Positions 25,755 to 34,819 of a stretch of DNA of 64,000 nt are shown here, piece by piece. A program made the position numbers and the translations under genes. The notes below the pieces were generated by a model. That model did no database searches. It was not told the origin of the DNA and worked only from the letters and a program-made list of their open reading frames with translations. Numbering within the stretch: position 1 is the first letter of the stretch; each line of letters starts with the position of its first letter. The stretch lies in assembly GCF_000620845.1 (NCBI RefSeq), contig NZ_KK211189.1:368501-432500 (forward strand), written 5' to 3'. The DNA comes from Exiguobacterium marinum DSM 16307 (lineage in GTDB: Bacteria; Bacillota; Bacilli; Exiguobacteriales; Exiguobacteriaceae).

Positions 25755-26309
25755 TTATGATGCAGTCTCAGGAAATGATAAAACATATTCGAGTTGTAAG
25801 TCGAGTGGTTCTTCTTCGTACACTTCTGACACAATCTCTTCGGCTAATGTGCATCCCATCGTTTTATAAAAATGATACGTATCAATAGCCGGATTCGCAC
25901 CGATGTATAACTTTTTCGCGCCTCGTTCGACCGCTGCCTGGCAAACTTGTTCAAACAGTACTTTCCCAAGCCCATGTCCGCGATTAGGACGACTCACATG
26001 AATGAAACCGAGGTTCAGATATTGTCCCTCTTTTCCGAGCGGTCGTCCATTTAGTCCGGCAAAACCGAGTAGCGTCTCGCCTTTTTGGATTGCCACAACA
26101 ACACCGCCACGGTCGATGTAGTAGTTGAGAATCTCAATGACCTGTTGTTTTTTCGCATCATCCCATTCATCGATGTAATGCTCGTCTTTTTGATAAAGCT
26201 CACCATTTGAATCTGCGGCATAGATGCGATGAGTTTCCTGAAAGCGTTCGAAGGTGTTTAAAAAGTCTTGATTTATTCTTTTTGTAAGAAGATTGATGGT
26301 GTGGTTCAT
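25755..26309 (-). CDS. GNAT family N-acetyltransferase
   Basis: A 184-residue GNAT enzyme. The acetyl-CoA loop RGHGLGKVLF lies near residue 112, preceded by the beta-strand YLNLGFIHVS, and YHFYKTMGC follows. The family acetylates amines; the substrate cannot be told. AGGAGC sits before ATG 26309. It is a single gene between the Fur-controlled operon and the TetR gene, all on the minus strand. Base composition is close to its right neighbour and a little AT-richer than the wal region. Confidence 0.86.
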   Translation of the reverse strand: MNHTINLLTKRINQDFLNTFERFQETHRIYAADSNGELYQKDEHYIDEWDDAKKQQVIEILNYYIDRGGVVVAIQKGETLLGFAGLNGRPLGKEGQYLNLGFIHVSRPNRGHGLGKVLFEQVCQAAVERGAKKLYIGANPAIDTYHFYKTMGCTLAEEIVSEVYEEEPLDLQLEYVLSFPETAS

Positions 26310-26393
26310 AAAGCGCTCCTATGTTTTGATTCGTTATTTGTGAAACTGAATATGTGAATCCTGCGTCAATTCCGAGCAAACTTTAAACAACGT

Positions 26394-26936
26394 TTACCGA
26401 ATAAACTCTTTAAAAATCTCACTTAACTCTTGTGGAGTTTCTTTCATGCCGGTCTTCATCCACCTTTTCATAATGCTTGCCAATGAATCCGCGTATACCG
26501 CATTCGCATATGCTTCCGCTTTTTCAGATACATTACAATTCTCATAAATTTGAAAATCTGTACAGAGTAAATCGAAATGCTCCTCAAAGCGATTCAAAAT
26601 CGGAAGTAAATCATTTTCTTTTAGAAGATTCAAAAATTCAAGATTGTCACTCCATATCTCAAAATACAACGTATCGAAATCAAGTTGCTCTTGTTTTGCT
26701 TCTGTTGATGCAAGTTGGATCCTCTTCCGAAATATTTGATACATATGATAGGTTAGTACATCTTCTTTCGTATCAAAGTGAGCATAAAATGTATTTCGCG
26801 CCAATCCCGCAGTTTTAGTAAGTTCTGATATGGTGATACTCGTAAAGCTCGTTCGACGCATTAATTCCAACATAGTATCCACTAAAAGATTGATTGATCT
26901 CTTAGAATTCGTATTTATTGGTTGTTGTTTTAGCAT
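26394..26936 (-). CDS. TetR/AcrR family transcriptional regulator
   Basis: A 180-residue repressor with a TetR helix-turn-helix (about residues 18-62), ITISELTKTAGLARNTFY, followed by a longer C-terminal ligand domain. It is AT-richer than the genes around it. Divergent from the flavodoxin-like gene over 175 bases that contain two inverted repeats and a good promoter, so I infer autoregulation and control of that gene. AAGGAG lies before ATG 26936. The effector is unknown, possibly a quinone or electrophile given the partner. Confidence 0.87.
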   Translation of the reverse strand: MLKQQPINTNSKRSINLLVDTMLELMRRTSFTSITISELTKTAGLARNTFYAHFDTKEDVLTYHMYQIFRKRIQLASTEAKQEQLDFDTLYFEIWSDNLEFLNLLKENDLLPILNRFEEHFDLLCTDFQIYENCNVSEKAEAYANAVYADSLASIMKRWMKTGMKETPQELSEIFKEFIR

Positions 26937-26953
26937 AAGTACTCCTTAATTTG

Positions 26954-26973
26954 TACAAAATGAGAGTTTTGTA
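26954..26973. promoter_or_regulatory. Inverted repeat, probable TetR operator
   Basis: TACAAAA and TTTTGTA are perfect complementary arms with six bases between. It sits 18 bases from the TetR start codon. Confidence 0.55.
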
Positions 26974-26991
26974 TAAATACCTCTATACTTA

Positions 26992-27021
26992 TTGACGCAG
27001 TGTCTACACGAGCATTATATT
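26992..27021 (+). promoter_or_regulatory. Predicted promoter of the flavodoxin-like gene
   Basis: TTGACG at 26992-26997 and TTATAT at 27015-27020 (or TATATT, one base later) are separated by 17 bases. The leader is about 85 bases and carries a second dyad. Confidence 0.55.
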
Positions 27022-27034
27022 GCAGATATATAAA

Positions 27035-27050
27035 TTGAGCAATTGTTCAA
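27035..27050. promoter_or_regulatory. Second dyad in the TetR-flavodoxin gap
   Basis: TTGAGCAATTGTTCAA is palindromic around CAATTG except for one pair. It lies in the leader of the flavodoxin gene, a second possible operator. Confidence 0.45.
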
Positions 27051-27111
27051 ATTATGACATATGCTCAATTTTAAATTTGTCCAGGATCTAATCACACTAG
27101 GAGGACCACCT

Positions 27112-27690
27112 ATGAAAACAACGATTATTCTTGCTCATCCATGGCATGGTAGTTTCAATAAATCTATTATGGACACAACAATTGAACAATTAGTCCATAG
27201 GAAAAAAGATTATCAAATCATTGACTTAAATAAGGATCAATTCAATCCTGTATTAAGTGAATCTGATTTATCTCTTTATTCGAAAGGTCAATCCCGAGAT
27301 CCCTTAGTGAACCAATATCAGAAGATGCTAAGCGACAGTGATGAATTAGTTTTTATCTTCCCTGTTTGGTGGTTTGATGTTCCAGCTATTTTAAAAGGTT
27401 TTTTTGACAAGGTCATGTTGAAAAACTTTGCCTATGTAGAGGAATCTACTGGATTGAAAGGATTACTCACCCATATTAAAAAAACCACTGTCATTTCCAC
27501 TTCGGAAGTGCCCACGTGGTATTTAAGATATCTGGCCGGGAACCCGATTGAGGGGACCCTTATTCGTAGAACATTCAAAGGGATTGGACTTAAAAATGTG
27601 AAATGGTTGAATAGTTCGTTTACGAGTAGTGGGAAAGATCATCGAAGAAAAAGATTTTTAGATAAAGTAGCGAAGCGTATGTCAGTGTAA
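27112..27690 (+). CDS. NAD(P)H dehydrogenase (quinone)/flavodoxin-like protein
   Basis: A 192-residue flavodoxin-fold enzyme of the NQO/MdaB/KefF group. The N-terminal ILAHPWHGSFN forms the FMN phosphate loop, and VFIFPVWWFDVPAILKGFFD is the signature second FMN loop. It should reduce quinones with two electrons, which protects from oxidative or electrophile stress. The start is ATG 27112, 8 bases after GGAGG. It is AT-rich and divergent from the TetR gene, a common two-gene detoxification module. Confidence 0.9.
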   Translation: MKTTIILAHPWHGSFNKSIMDTTIEQLVHRKKDYQIIDLNKDQFNPVLSESDLSLYSKGQSRDPLVNQYQKMLSDSDELVFIFPVWWFDVPAILKGFFDKVMLKNFAYVEESTGLKGLLTHIKKTTVISTSEVPTWYLRYLAGNPIEGTLIRRTFKGIGLKNVKWLNSSFTSSGKDHRRKRFLDKVAKRMSV

Positions 27691-27734
27691 TTCACAGTGC
27701 ATCATTTACTTTTATGATTCATCAATCATCCGTG

Positions 27735-27783
27735 ACCTCAAATTTTCTTATTAATACTTAGATTAACAACATAAATTTGAGGT
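27735..27783. repeat. Large inverted repeat downstream of the flavodoxin gene
   Basis: ACCTCAAATTT and AAATTTGAGGT are perfect 11-base arms separated by 27 bases. There is no T-run, so it is not a classic terminator. The 200-base gap 27691-27894 otherwise shows no gene. Confidence 0.5.
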
Positions 27784-27894
27784 TCAACTTAGATGAATTG
27801 AATTACAATCGCAACTTTTCTCGCTGTTGTCAGCTTTATTCATTTCATGCAGAGAACAAAGCGTTTGTTAGTTCTCGAGCTTCAGAAATCTCAC

Positions 27895-28374
27895 TCATTT
27901 ATGATACGGTTCATTCCGATTGATTCGATACGCCCGATATATCTGCTCACACAATACGAGCTTCATGAGTTGATGGGGGAATGTCATTTTCGAGAACGAG
28001 ATCGTATCGTTCGCTCGTTTCATTACATCATCGGATAATCCTAGTGATCCTCCGATGACGAAGGCGATTTTACTCTTTCCATACGTCGCGAGTTGATCGA
28101 GTTCACGGGCGAACTCTTCACTCGTTCGCTGCTTTCCTTGAATCGCCAAGGCGATGACGTGCGTATCTGGGGATATCTTCGCCAAAATGCGCTCGCCTTC
28201 TTTTTGTTTTACTAGTAACATATCTGCCTCACTCAAATGCTCGGGTGCTTTTTCGTCTGACACCTCGATTTCCTGCACTTTTGCATAGGTGGAAAGCCGC
28301 TTTGTGTACTCAGCAATTCCTTGTTTTAAATATTTTTCTTTCAGTTTGCCGACCGTGATAATTGAAATATTCAT
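27895..28374 (-). CDS. rlmH: 23S rRNA (pseudouridine1915-N3)-methyltransferase RlmH
   Basis: A 159-residue SPOUT methyltransferase. It begins [18 protein letters not shown], as in RlmH orthologues, and has the SAM knot [13 protein letters not shown] near residue 105 and the C-terminal [19 protein letters not shown]. It methylates pseudouridine 1915 in helix 69 of the 50S subunit in 70S ribosomes. Length is exactly that of the Bacillus and Staphylococcus enzymes. It lies downstream of htrA and yyzF, as in Bacillus. AAGGAA precedes the ATG. Confidence 0.97.
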   Translation of the reverse strand: MNISIITVGKLKEKYLKQGIAEYTKRLSTYAKVQEIEVSDEKAPEHLSEADMLLVKQKEGERILAKISPDTHVIALAIQGKQRTSEEFARELDQLATYGKSKIAFVIGGSLGLSDDVMKRANDTISFSKMTFPHQLMKLVLCEQIYRAYRINRNEPYHK

Positions 28375-28407
28375 CCAATTCTTCCTTTTTCCACAGTTTT
28401 TTTGGAG

Positions 28408-28532
28408 TTATCCATAGGGTTATCCACAGAGTTATCCACAAATCCACATGTTGATAATTAGTTTTTGCTTGACACAACATATGTTGCATCGGCATCACAG
28501 AACTCACATGCCACTTGTCCACTTGTGGATAA
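28408..28532. promoter_or_regulatory. Cluster of DnaA boxes between rlmH and htrA
   Basis: TTATCCATA (28408-28416), TTATCCACA (28420-28428 and 28432-28440) and an inverted TGTGGATAA (28524-28532, inside yyzF) lie within 125 bases. Three are exact matches to the DnaA box. It is roughly 26 kb left of oriC and has no known role here. Confidence 0.55.
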
Positions 28533-28619
28533 TTCCTCTAGTAACGGGTATTCCCCCGTCTCATCCACAATGATGTCTAAAGCGATTTCAACATGTTCCT
28601 TGCATACTTTTTTTTCCAC
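28458..28619 (-). CDS. yyzF: CxxH/CxxC family protein YyzF
   Basis: A 53-residue protein that starts at GTG 28619, 7 bases after AAGGAGG. The peptide begins MEKKVCKEHVEIALDIIVD and has C-K-E-H early and C-E-F-C later, the CxxH/CxxC pattern of B. subtilis YyzF, a small putative zinc-binding protein of unknown function. In Bacillus it also sits between htrA (yyxA) and rlmH, so position supports the call. It is too short for most gene callers to rank. Confidence 0.85.
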   Translation of the reverse strand: MEKKVCKEHVEIALDIIVDETGEYPLLEELSTSGQVACEFCDADATYVVSSKN

Positions 28620-28634
28620 AGTTTTTCCTCCTTA

Positions 28635-28657
28635 AAAAAGAAGCGTCGCCGCTTCTT
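28635..28657 (-). terminator. Terminator of the wal-htrA operon
   Basis: On the minus strand AAGAAGCG and CGCTTCTT pair around a 4-base loop, followed by TTT. It begins at the htrA stop codon; the yyzF site comes immediately after it. Confidence 0.75.
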
Positions 28658-29925
28658 TATGTTGCTTCAGTTAAGGTCGCCTCGGTTTCTCTTGCTTCCC
28701 CGCGACGTAAATACTCAATCGTAATCGTATCACCGACCGTCGCATCGCGATACAACGCATCACGTAAATCGACGTATCGTTTGATCTCCCGGTCTCCGAT
28801 TTTTGTGATGACGTCCCCGACCCGAAGTCCCGCTTCTTCAGCCGGACTACCCGGTGTCACCTCTTCGACGAAGACACCGTCTTCCTGGTCGAATGAGATT
28901 CCATACTCTTCCCGGATGTTACCAGGTACGGCGATGACTTCCTGAATCGTGACCCCGAGCTGAGCCCGTGTCACCTTACCGTCGCGTTCTAACATGTCAA
29001 TGACCGGTAGCGCCACGTTGACGGGAATGGAGAATCCGACCCCTTCTACGCTCGCCTCGGCGATTTTCATCGAATTGATTCCGACAAGCTCTCCACGAAT
29101 GTTGATCAAGGCACCACCCGAATTTCCCGGGTTGATGGCCGCATCCGTCTGAATGACTTCCGCGTTATAATCCATCAAGCCGTCGCTGTTCGTATCGACC
29201 GGCACCGTCCGCTCGACACCACTGACGATACCACGGGTGACCGAGTTTGAGAAGACACCGAGCGGATTTCCGATGGCCATGACGGTCTCGCCGGCCTGTA
29301 GGACGGTAGAGTCACCGAGAACAATCGGCTCCACATCGATATTTTTCGGCAGTTCAACTTCGGCGACAGCCAAGTCGTTAAGCGGGTCTTCGCCTAAAAT
29401 GGTTGCCGATGCGATTTGACCATCGGAGAAGGCGATGTTGACCTCGTCCGCTTCTTCGATGACGTGGAAGTTCGTGACGATATAAGCCGTGTTTCCTTCT
29501 ACTTTATAAATGACGCCAGAGCCGGCACCCGCCTCCCACTGCGAGTCCGAGGTGAAGGCGCGCTGGATATTCGTGATGCTGACGACGGACGTCTTGGCAC
29601 CAAGTACGGCCGTCGTCACGTCCGATTCTGTGACGGTGACGGCCTGTTCGGTCCGTGTCAGTTCATTCGTCACAAAACGAGAGGTCGGCGAATCCCAGAG
29701 CATCACAATGACAAAAAACAAAGCCGCTCCTAAGAATCCGCCAACCCCTCCGAGTAACAACGGTTTTATATTTGGTCTCGGCTTATGGCGTACGTGCTCC
29801 TCTTGCTTCGGTCGCCATTCGCTCCGAGATGGGTACGTCGATTGTTGTTCGTTTGTTTCATTTGCTTCGTGTGCTTCAGGTTCGACGTCTTGAGGTTCAT
29901 ACTCATGGTGTCTCTCTTCGTTCAC
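28657..29925 (-). CDS. htrA: Membrane-anchored HtrA-type serine protease (trypsin-PDZ)
   Basis: A 422-residue protease. A charged N-terminal cytoplasmic tail of about 65 residues is followed by one membrane anchor (LLLGGVGGFLGAALFFVIV), a trypsin-like domain and a PDZ domain. The triad is intact: His in TNFHVIEEAD, Asp in DPLNDLAV and Ser in NPGNSGGAL. It degrades misfolded proteins outside the membrane. Start is GTG 29925 with GGGGGG upstream; an earlier TTG at 29970 lacks a site. It is the last gene of the wal operon, as in B. subtilis (yyxA). Confidence 0.95.
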   Translation of the reverse strand: MNEERHHEYEPQDVEPEAHEANETNEQQSTYPSRSEWRPKQEEHVRHKPRPNIKPLLLGGVGGFLGAALFFVIVMLWDSPTSRFVTNELTRTEQAVTVTESDVTTAVLGAKTSVVSITNIQRAFTSDSQWEAGAGSGVIYKVEGNTAYIVTNFHVIEEADEVNIAFSDGQIASATILGEDPLNDLAVAEVELPKNIDVEPIVLGDSTVLQAGETVMAIGNPLGVFSNSVTRGIVSGVERTVPVDTNSDGLMDYNAEVIQTDAAINPGNSGGALINIRGELVGINSMKIAEASVEGVGFSIPVNVALPVIDMLERDGKVTRAQLGVTIQEVIAVPGNIREEYGISFDQEDGVFVEEVTPGSPAEEAGLRVGDVITKIGDREIKRYVDLRDALYRDATVGDTITIEYLRRGEARETEATLTEAT

Positions 29926-29976
29926 GACGCGTCCCCCCTTCAAGACAGTGTGATACCTGTCTTTTCCCAAGTTTCC

Positions 29977-30768
29977 TTATAAAGAAACGAGTGAAGTGGG
30001 GTTTGTCGGGTCCGTGTCGCACAATTTGATTCGATTTAAATCGATATCTCGCATGCCGAGTGTTTGCGAGACGCTCATTTGCGCGAGCTCCTTCATGTTG
30101 TTGTCCTTGCTCAAGTGGGCCAAATAGATCCGTTTCGTCTGGTCACCGATGACCTCACTCATCGCGATGGCCGCGTCTTCGTTCGAGACGTGCCCATAAT
30201 CGCCGAGGATACGTCGTTTGACACTCCATGGATAACGCCCCATCTGGAGCATCGAGACGTCATGGTTCGACTCAAAGATGAAGTCGTCTGCTCCACGGAT
30301 AACCCCTTTCATCCGGTCCGAGACATAACCCGTATCGGTGATATGAGCCAAACGTTTCCCGTCATGGGCAAACTGATAAAACATCGGGTCTGCCGCATCA
30401 TGGCTCACGTTGAACGTCTCGATTTCGATATCGCCGAACTGTTTCACATCTCCGACTTCGATTTGAAACTTCAAGGCGGGATCAATCTTGCCGATGTTCG
30501 CTTCCATCGCCGTCCATGTCTTCGCATTCGCATAAATCGGTAAGTTATACTTTCGTGCTAATATACCGACACCTTTGATATGGTCGGAGTGCTCATGGGT
30601 GACGAGTAGTGCGTCGATCCCCTCAAACGACCGACCGATGGCTTCGATGCGTTGCTGCATCGCTTTTCCGGTCAATCCGGCATCGACGAGCAGCTTCGTC
30701 CGTTCCGTCTCGATATAGAGGGCGTTTCCGGTCGATCCACTCGCTAATACACTATACTGTAAAGTCAC
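29977..30768 (-). CDS. walJ: MBL-fold metal-dependent hydrolase WalJ (YycJ)
   Basis: A 263-residue metallo-beta-lactamase-fold protein. The metal motif [10 protein letters not shown] is at about residue 57, after [13 protein letters not shown]. In Firmicutes WalJ is encoded with walRK and has been linked to coordinating division with replication; its substrate is not settled, possibly nucleic acid. Start GTG 30768 lies after AAGGAG and is far better than ATG 30852, which is inside walI. It overlaps nothing and sits 13 bases after the walI stop. Confidence 0.93.
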   Translation of the reverse strand: MTLQYSVLASGSTGNALYIETERTKLLVDAGLTGKAMQQRIEAIGRSFEGIDALLVTHEHSDHIKGVGILARKYNLPIYANAKTWTAMEANIGKIDPALKFQIEVGDVKQFGDIEIETFNVSHDAADPMFYQFAHDGKRLAHITDTGYVSDRMKGVIRGADDFIFESNHDVSMLQMGRYPWSVKRRILGDYGHVSNEDAAIAMSEVIGDQTKRIYLAHLSKDNNMKELAQMSVSQTLGMRDIDLNRIKLCDTDPTNPTSLVSL

Positions 30769-30781
30769 GCGATCACTCCTT

Positions 30782-31606
30782 TCATTCTTTCTTTTCAAAC
30801 TCGACGTGCTCGACCGTTCCATCGATCGCATTGACGAAATAGACTTGATCATCTATCCCAATCGACCAGAGCGGAGGCATGATAATCAAACTGCCCGAGC
30901 TATCGAGCGGTAAGCTATAAAACCCGGTGTTGATGGCTCGCATCTCTTGGTTCGGCTGAAAATACTTCCGGGATGCTAGTTGAGAAATCGCTTCGCTCGC
31001 CGTCAACACGAGGTCGTCTTGCGTTTTCGACGACAGGTTTTTTAAATGACGCTGCTTATAATCTGTCACTTCAAATGCCTCGTTCAACTGAATCAGGATG
31101 AGGGACGGACCGATATACATTTCCGTGTCCCCCTCGACTTCAGGTGTTGAAAAAATCTTGTTCTCCTCGAACGTTTGCACGAAGGCGATTTGTTTCGTCG
31201 ACTCATCGTATCGCCAGTAGGCATATTCATCTCCGAATGGAACATATTCCGCCACAAACGTCGAAGCGGTCGTTCGTAAATCTTTCGCATCGAGTGGCAC
31301 AGGTTGCTTCAATTCGACTTCAAGTTGCATGTTATCGAGCGTCGTCGCTAGCTGCGCTTCCCGATTCTTTGTAATCATCGCGGCGGACATCTCTTCAGAC
31401 GATCCCGTCAAATATCCGATATCGCGACCCATTCGTGGCAATTTTGCCGGATCGACATTCCGCTGATCTAAAATTTGTGCAATCGACGTGTTGTCATTCG
31501 TCACGACTTCGGTCGCCCACGTTTCCGTCAACAATTGGAACAATAGATAGACGTTCAAGGCGAGGAAGGCGAAGATTAAAATTGTTTTCGCTTTACTCCA
31601 ATCCAC
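30782..31606 (-). CDS. walI: Two-component system regulatory protein WalI (YycI)
   Basis: A 274-residue protein with one N-terminal membrane anchor ([20 protein letters not shown]) and an extracytoplasmic YycI domain. WalI with WalH binds the WalK transmembrane region and restrains its kinase activity in Bacillus. Starts at GTG 31606 behind AAAGGA and overlaps walH by 14 bases. The order walR-walK-walH-walI-walJ-htrA is complete. I expect the operon to be essential through walRK. Confidence 0.95.
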   Translation of the reverse strand: MDWSKAKTILIFAFLALNVYLLFQLLTETWATEVVTNDNTSIAQILDQRNVDPAKLPRMGRDIGYLTGSSEEMSAAMITKNREAQLATTLDNMQLEVELKQPVPLDAKDLRTTASTFVAEYVPFGDEYAYWRYDESTKQIAFVQTFEENKIFSTPEVEGDTEMYIGPSLILIQLNEAFEVTDYKQRHLKNLSSKTQDDLVLTASEAISQLASRKYFQPNQEMRAINTGFYSLPLDSSGSLIIMPPLWSIGIDDQVYFVNAIDGTVEHVEFEKKE

Positions 31607-32975
31607 GATACATCATCCTTTCTGTCCAACCGTCTGCTTGATTATATGGGACCCAACGCCCCGCCTCACGCACGAACCAGTTCGGTGAGAACGTCACGTA
31701 GCGGCTCGTATCTTCGTTATATTCGATTTCATAACCGATTCGAATCTCCGTTACGTTCTCAAACCGTCCGGAGTTGATGAGGGTACTGAGCACCTCGTTC
31801 GCATTAGCCAACTGTGTCGTACCGACCGTGATCAGCCGATCGATTTCCAAGTGGTGACGTGTGATCGACCGGACCTGTGCCCCGTCGTTTTCCACACGTA
31901 ATGTGGATAAGTCGATGGCATCGTTGTTGATAAATGCCTCGCGCTGACTAAAGACCGGATACCCTTTCACATGAAAACGGAACACAGTCGTTTCAAAACC
32001 TTTATTTGCAGGTGTGATGGCATCAAAGCGAAGTGAGAGCCCTTGATTCTCAGAAGCTTCATCGACCCATCCACCGTGGAAGTTCACGAATTCTACAATC
32101 GAATCTAATCCGAGTGCCGTGTCACGTTCTGTACTGTTCCGAGACAAGTTTCGGTAACGACTGGCGTTCAGGGTCGCATCATATTCCCCAACGCTGACAC
32201 CATTCGTCAAGGCTCCAATCGAACTTGCCGGGTCGACCTCCTGAACATTCGGGTCGCCCGGGAAGAACGTGTCCCGCATCCAGTCAAGACGGGTATCGAT
32301 TTGAATCGATGATACGTCGTAAGCAAACAACTCATTCATCTCAGGTCCAATGACCGGAATGTAATTCACCCGCTCATCGGTGTACGTCACCCGCTTCATC
32401 GTTCGACTCGAATTTTTCAAGAAGAGACTGTTCACATCGCCGTTTCCGACTTTCGTCAACTTTCCTTCCCAAATCGATTGGTCGCTCATGATGGTGCGAA
32501 TGTTGAACGCATTTTCGTCCATATAGATGAGGATCCGTTGTGGAATTTTCCCAGACAGACTATACGTTCCCGGCAACATGTAGCTGAGCGTATCCGCATA
32601 GTAGGCCTCCGGTAAGATCAACTCGAGTCCCTCGTTGATATCCGTATAGAAGCTCGGGACATTTTTCACGGCGAGTGGTTTGAACTCACTCGCTTCAAAC
32701 GAATCCCGAATGACGCGCATCAGTTGCTTCGGCGTATTCTTCGAAGCGAAGACGGCATTGTTGTCATGTACGACCGCTTGAGTCGGGATGATGACCTGAT
32801 TCGCCCGGCGCTGCAGGGACTCGTCCACCGTCGTGAGCTGCGTCTCCGATTGGACGGCCTGATACGTGGGATGGTAATCCCACAAGATGATGGTTTGAAC
32901 AATCGACGTGACGATTAACGTGAGCAAAATGAACGACTTCCACAGTTCCGGCTTTGCGATCGTAAACCGTTTCAT
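31593..32975 (-). CDS. walH: Two-component system regulatory protein WalH (YycH)
   Basis: A 460-residue protein with one N-terminal membrane anchor (FILLTLIVTSIVQTIILW) and a large outer domain of the YycH family. It forms a complex with WalI and WalK at the division septum in Bacillus and reduces WalK activity. I start at ATG 32975, which overlaps the walK stop by one base (TGATG); a TTG one codon earlier is also possible. GGAGG is within the walK end. Confidence 0.95.
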   Translation of the reverse strand: MKRFTIAKPELWKSFILLTLIVTSIVQTIILWDYHPTYQAVQSETQLTTVDESLQRRANQVIIPTQAVVHDNNAVFASKNTPKQLMRVIRDSFEASEFKPLAVKNVPSFYTDINEGLELILPEAYYADTLSYMLPGTYSLSGKIPQRILIYMDENAFNIRTIMSDQSIWEGKLTKVGNGDVNSLFLKNSSRTMKRVTYTDERVNYIPVIGPEMNELFAYDVSSIQIDTRLDWMRDTFFPGDPNVQEVDPASSIGALTNGVSVGEYDATLNASRYRNLSRNSTERDTALGLDSIVEFVNFHGGWVDEASENQGLSLRFDAITPANKGFETTVFRFHVKGYPVFSQREAFINNDAIDLSTLRVENDGAQVRSITRHHLEIDRLITVGTTQLANANEVLSTLINSGRFENVTEIRIGYEIEYNEDTSRYVTFSPNWFVREAGRWVPYNQADGWTERMMYRGLE

Positions 32976-34816
32976 CAATCATTCACCTCCACAATCGTAT
33001 CGAACGGGATGGTGAAGTAAATCGTCGTACCGCGGCCAAACTCACTCTCTGCCCAGATGTCGCCCCCGTGAGCGGATACGACTTCTTTGGCAATCGATAG
33101 ACCGAGTCCGGTTCCACCGATGTTACGCGCCCGCGCCTTATCGACACGGTAGAAGCGCTCAAAAATTTTCTTCAAGTTCGACTTCGGAATCCCGACCCCT
33201 TCATCCTTGATCCCGATGACGAGGCGCTTCGCCCGAAGCATCGTCCGGAACGTGATTGTCCCGCCTTCTGGTGAGAACTTGATGGCGTTCGTGATGATGT
33301 TGTCGATGACTTGGGTCATCTTATCTTGGTCGGCATGCACGTAGACACGACGCTTCATCAGTTTGCGACGGAATTGAATCGCCTCTCCTTTCGTCATCTC
33401 GTGACGGTCGATGATGTCGTTAAAGAATTGCACGAAGTCGAACTTCACTTTCTGCATCTTGTATTCTTTACTGTCCATCTTCGAGAGTTGCAACAAGTCG
33501 TTGACGAGGCGAATCATCCGCTCCGTCTCGTTTTGTGTCGTCTCTAAGAAGCGTGGCGCCAACTCATCGTCTTGATAAGCGCCTTCCGCGAGGACTTCCA
33601 AATAGCTGCGCATTGTCGTGAGCGGTGTACGCAACTCGTGACTGACGTTCGCCACGAATTCACGGCGGTCCTGTTCGACTTGTTCTTGTTCCGTGACATC
33701 ATGCAAGACGACGATGAGACCTGTGATCGGTCCGCTGTGCTTTTGAATCGGTGAGAAGTAGGCACGGACGAGGAACAATTCTTCATCCGTACTGAGGTCA
33801 ATCAGCTTCGTCGGCATCGTCCCGTCTTCTGGAATAACGATTTCCTCTTCGAACGCGAGGAGACTTTGTAAATTCGTCCCCATCGCCTCTTCCTCCGCAA
33901 CCCCGATCATGTCGCGCGCTTGGTCGTTCATCAAGATGACGCGTAACGAGCGGTCGGTCGCGACCACCCCGTCCGACATGTTCTCAAGGACACTCGTCAA
34001 GCGACGTCGTTCCGCTTCCGTCGTCGCATTTGCTTCCATCAATTCGTCTGTCAATTCGTTGAACGCATACGCGAGTTGACCGACCTCGTCATCCGAGTAC
34101 ACTTTAACTTTCCGCGAGAAGTTCCCTTTCCGCATCTCTACGGCCTGCCTGCGCATGTCGGCAATCGGTCGCGTGATGGTGCGCGATAAGAGAATACCAA
34201 GGAACGAGGTGATGATGAGTGCAATCAACGTCCCCGTTGCGAGGATACGTGTCACTTGTTCCATCTGGTTGTAGATGGACTTCATCGATGCCTCGATATA
34301 AATCATCCCGGTCGTCGTCCCATCCACTTCCGATTTAATCGGAACGGCGACGACGCGCATTCGGTCATTCGAATCCTCATAGACGAGCGTCTCCTGCGCC
34401 CCGCCTGTCGCGAATGACTTCTGGATAAACGTACTCGCCGTCCGTTGTCCGACGAGACTTTGATTATTTTGATTCGAGGTCGCCCGCACGACACTGTTCG
34501 TGTCGATGATTTGGACTTCCCGAATGTCGTCAGCTAGCGTCGTGCTCTCTGTAAATTCAGACAGCAGCTGATCCAGTAACTGGTTCAACTGCTGGTCCGT
34601 AGTCGAGTCACTCTCGTTCGCTGCGATTCCCTCACTGACGTTATAGCTCAGTAGGTTCGCCCGGTCGACGAGTGACTGCGAGAAGTTGTTGATGTATTGT
34701 CGTTCCAAAGAACGTACAAAGTACACGCCGATGACTTGCATCGCAACGAGAATGAGCAGCGCATAGATGACGACGAGCTTCCACTGGATTGATTTAAAGA
34801 AGTTCGTCCGTTTCAT
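32975..34816 (-). CDS. walK: Cell-wall sensor histidine kinase WalK (VicK/YycG)
   Basis: A 613-residue sensor kinase. Residues 14-34 and about 192-211 are membrane spans that enclose an outer sensor domain, then a HAMP domain (212-265), a PAS domain (to about 375), HisKA with His393 in NVSHELRTPL and an HATPase domain (DEGVGIPKSNL). It phosphorylates WalR in response to cell-wall cues and controls peptidoglycan hydrolases. It begins 3 bases after the walR stop and ends in an overlap with walH. Confidence 0.97.
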   Translation of the reverse strand: MKRTNFFKSIQWKLVVIYALLILVAMQVIGVYFVRSLERQYINNFSQSLVDRANLLSYNVSEGIAANESDSTTDQQLNQLLDQLLSEFTESTTLADDIREVQIIDTNSVVRATSNQNNQSLVGQRTASTFIQKSFATGGAQETLVYEDSNDRMRVVAVPIKSEVDGTTTGMIYIEASMKSIYNQMEQVTRILATGTLIALIITSFLGILLSRTITRPIADMRRQAVEMRKGNFSRKVKVYSDDEVGQLAYAFNELTDELMEANATTEAERRRLTSVLENMSDGVVATDRSLRVILMNDQARDMIGVAEEEAMGTNLQSLLAFEEEIVIPEDGTMPTKLIDLSTDEELFLVRAYFSPIQKHSGPITGLIVVLHDVTEQEQVEQDRREFVANVSHELRTPLTTMRSYLEVLAEGAYQDDELAPRFLETTQNETERMIRLVNDLLQLSKMDSKEYKMQKVKFDFVQFFNDIIDRHEMTKGEAIQFRRKLMKRRVYVHADQDKMTQVIDNIITNAIKFSPEGGTITFRTMLRAKRLVIGIKDEGVGIPKSNLKKIFERFYRVDKARARNIGGTGLGLSIAKEVVSAHGGDIWAESEFGRGTTIYFTIPFDTIVEVND

Positions 34817-34819
34817 CGT

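Noticed and set aside
25741..25772. Possible terminator hairpin at the end of the GNAT gene
   Set aside because: The arms pair poorly and overlap the coding sequence; T-run is present but the stem is imperfect.
29115..29135. ATTTCCCGGGTT inside htrA as a Noc site
   Set aside because: The right half does not match the palindrome; it reflects the Gly-Asn-Pro codons of the protease Ser motif.
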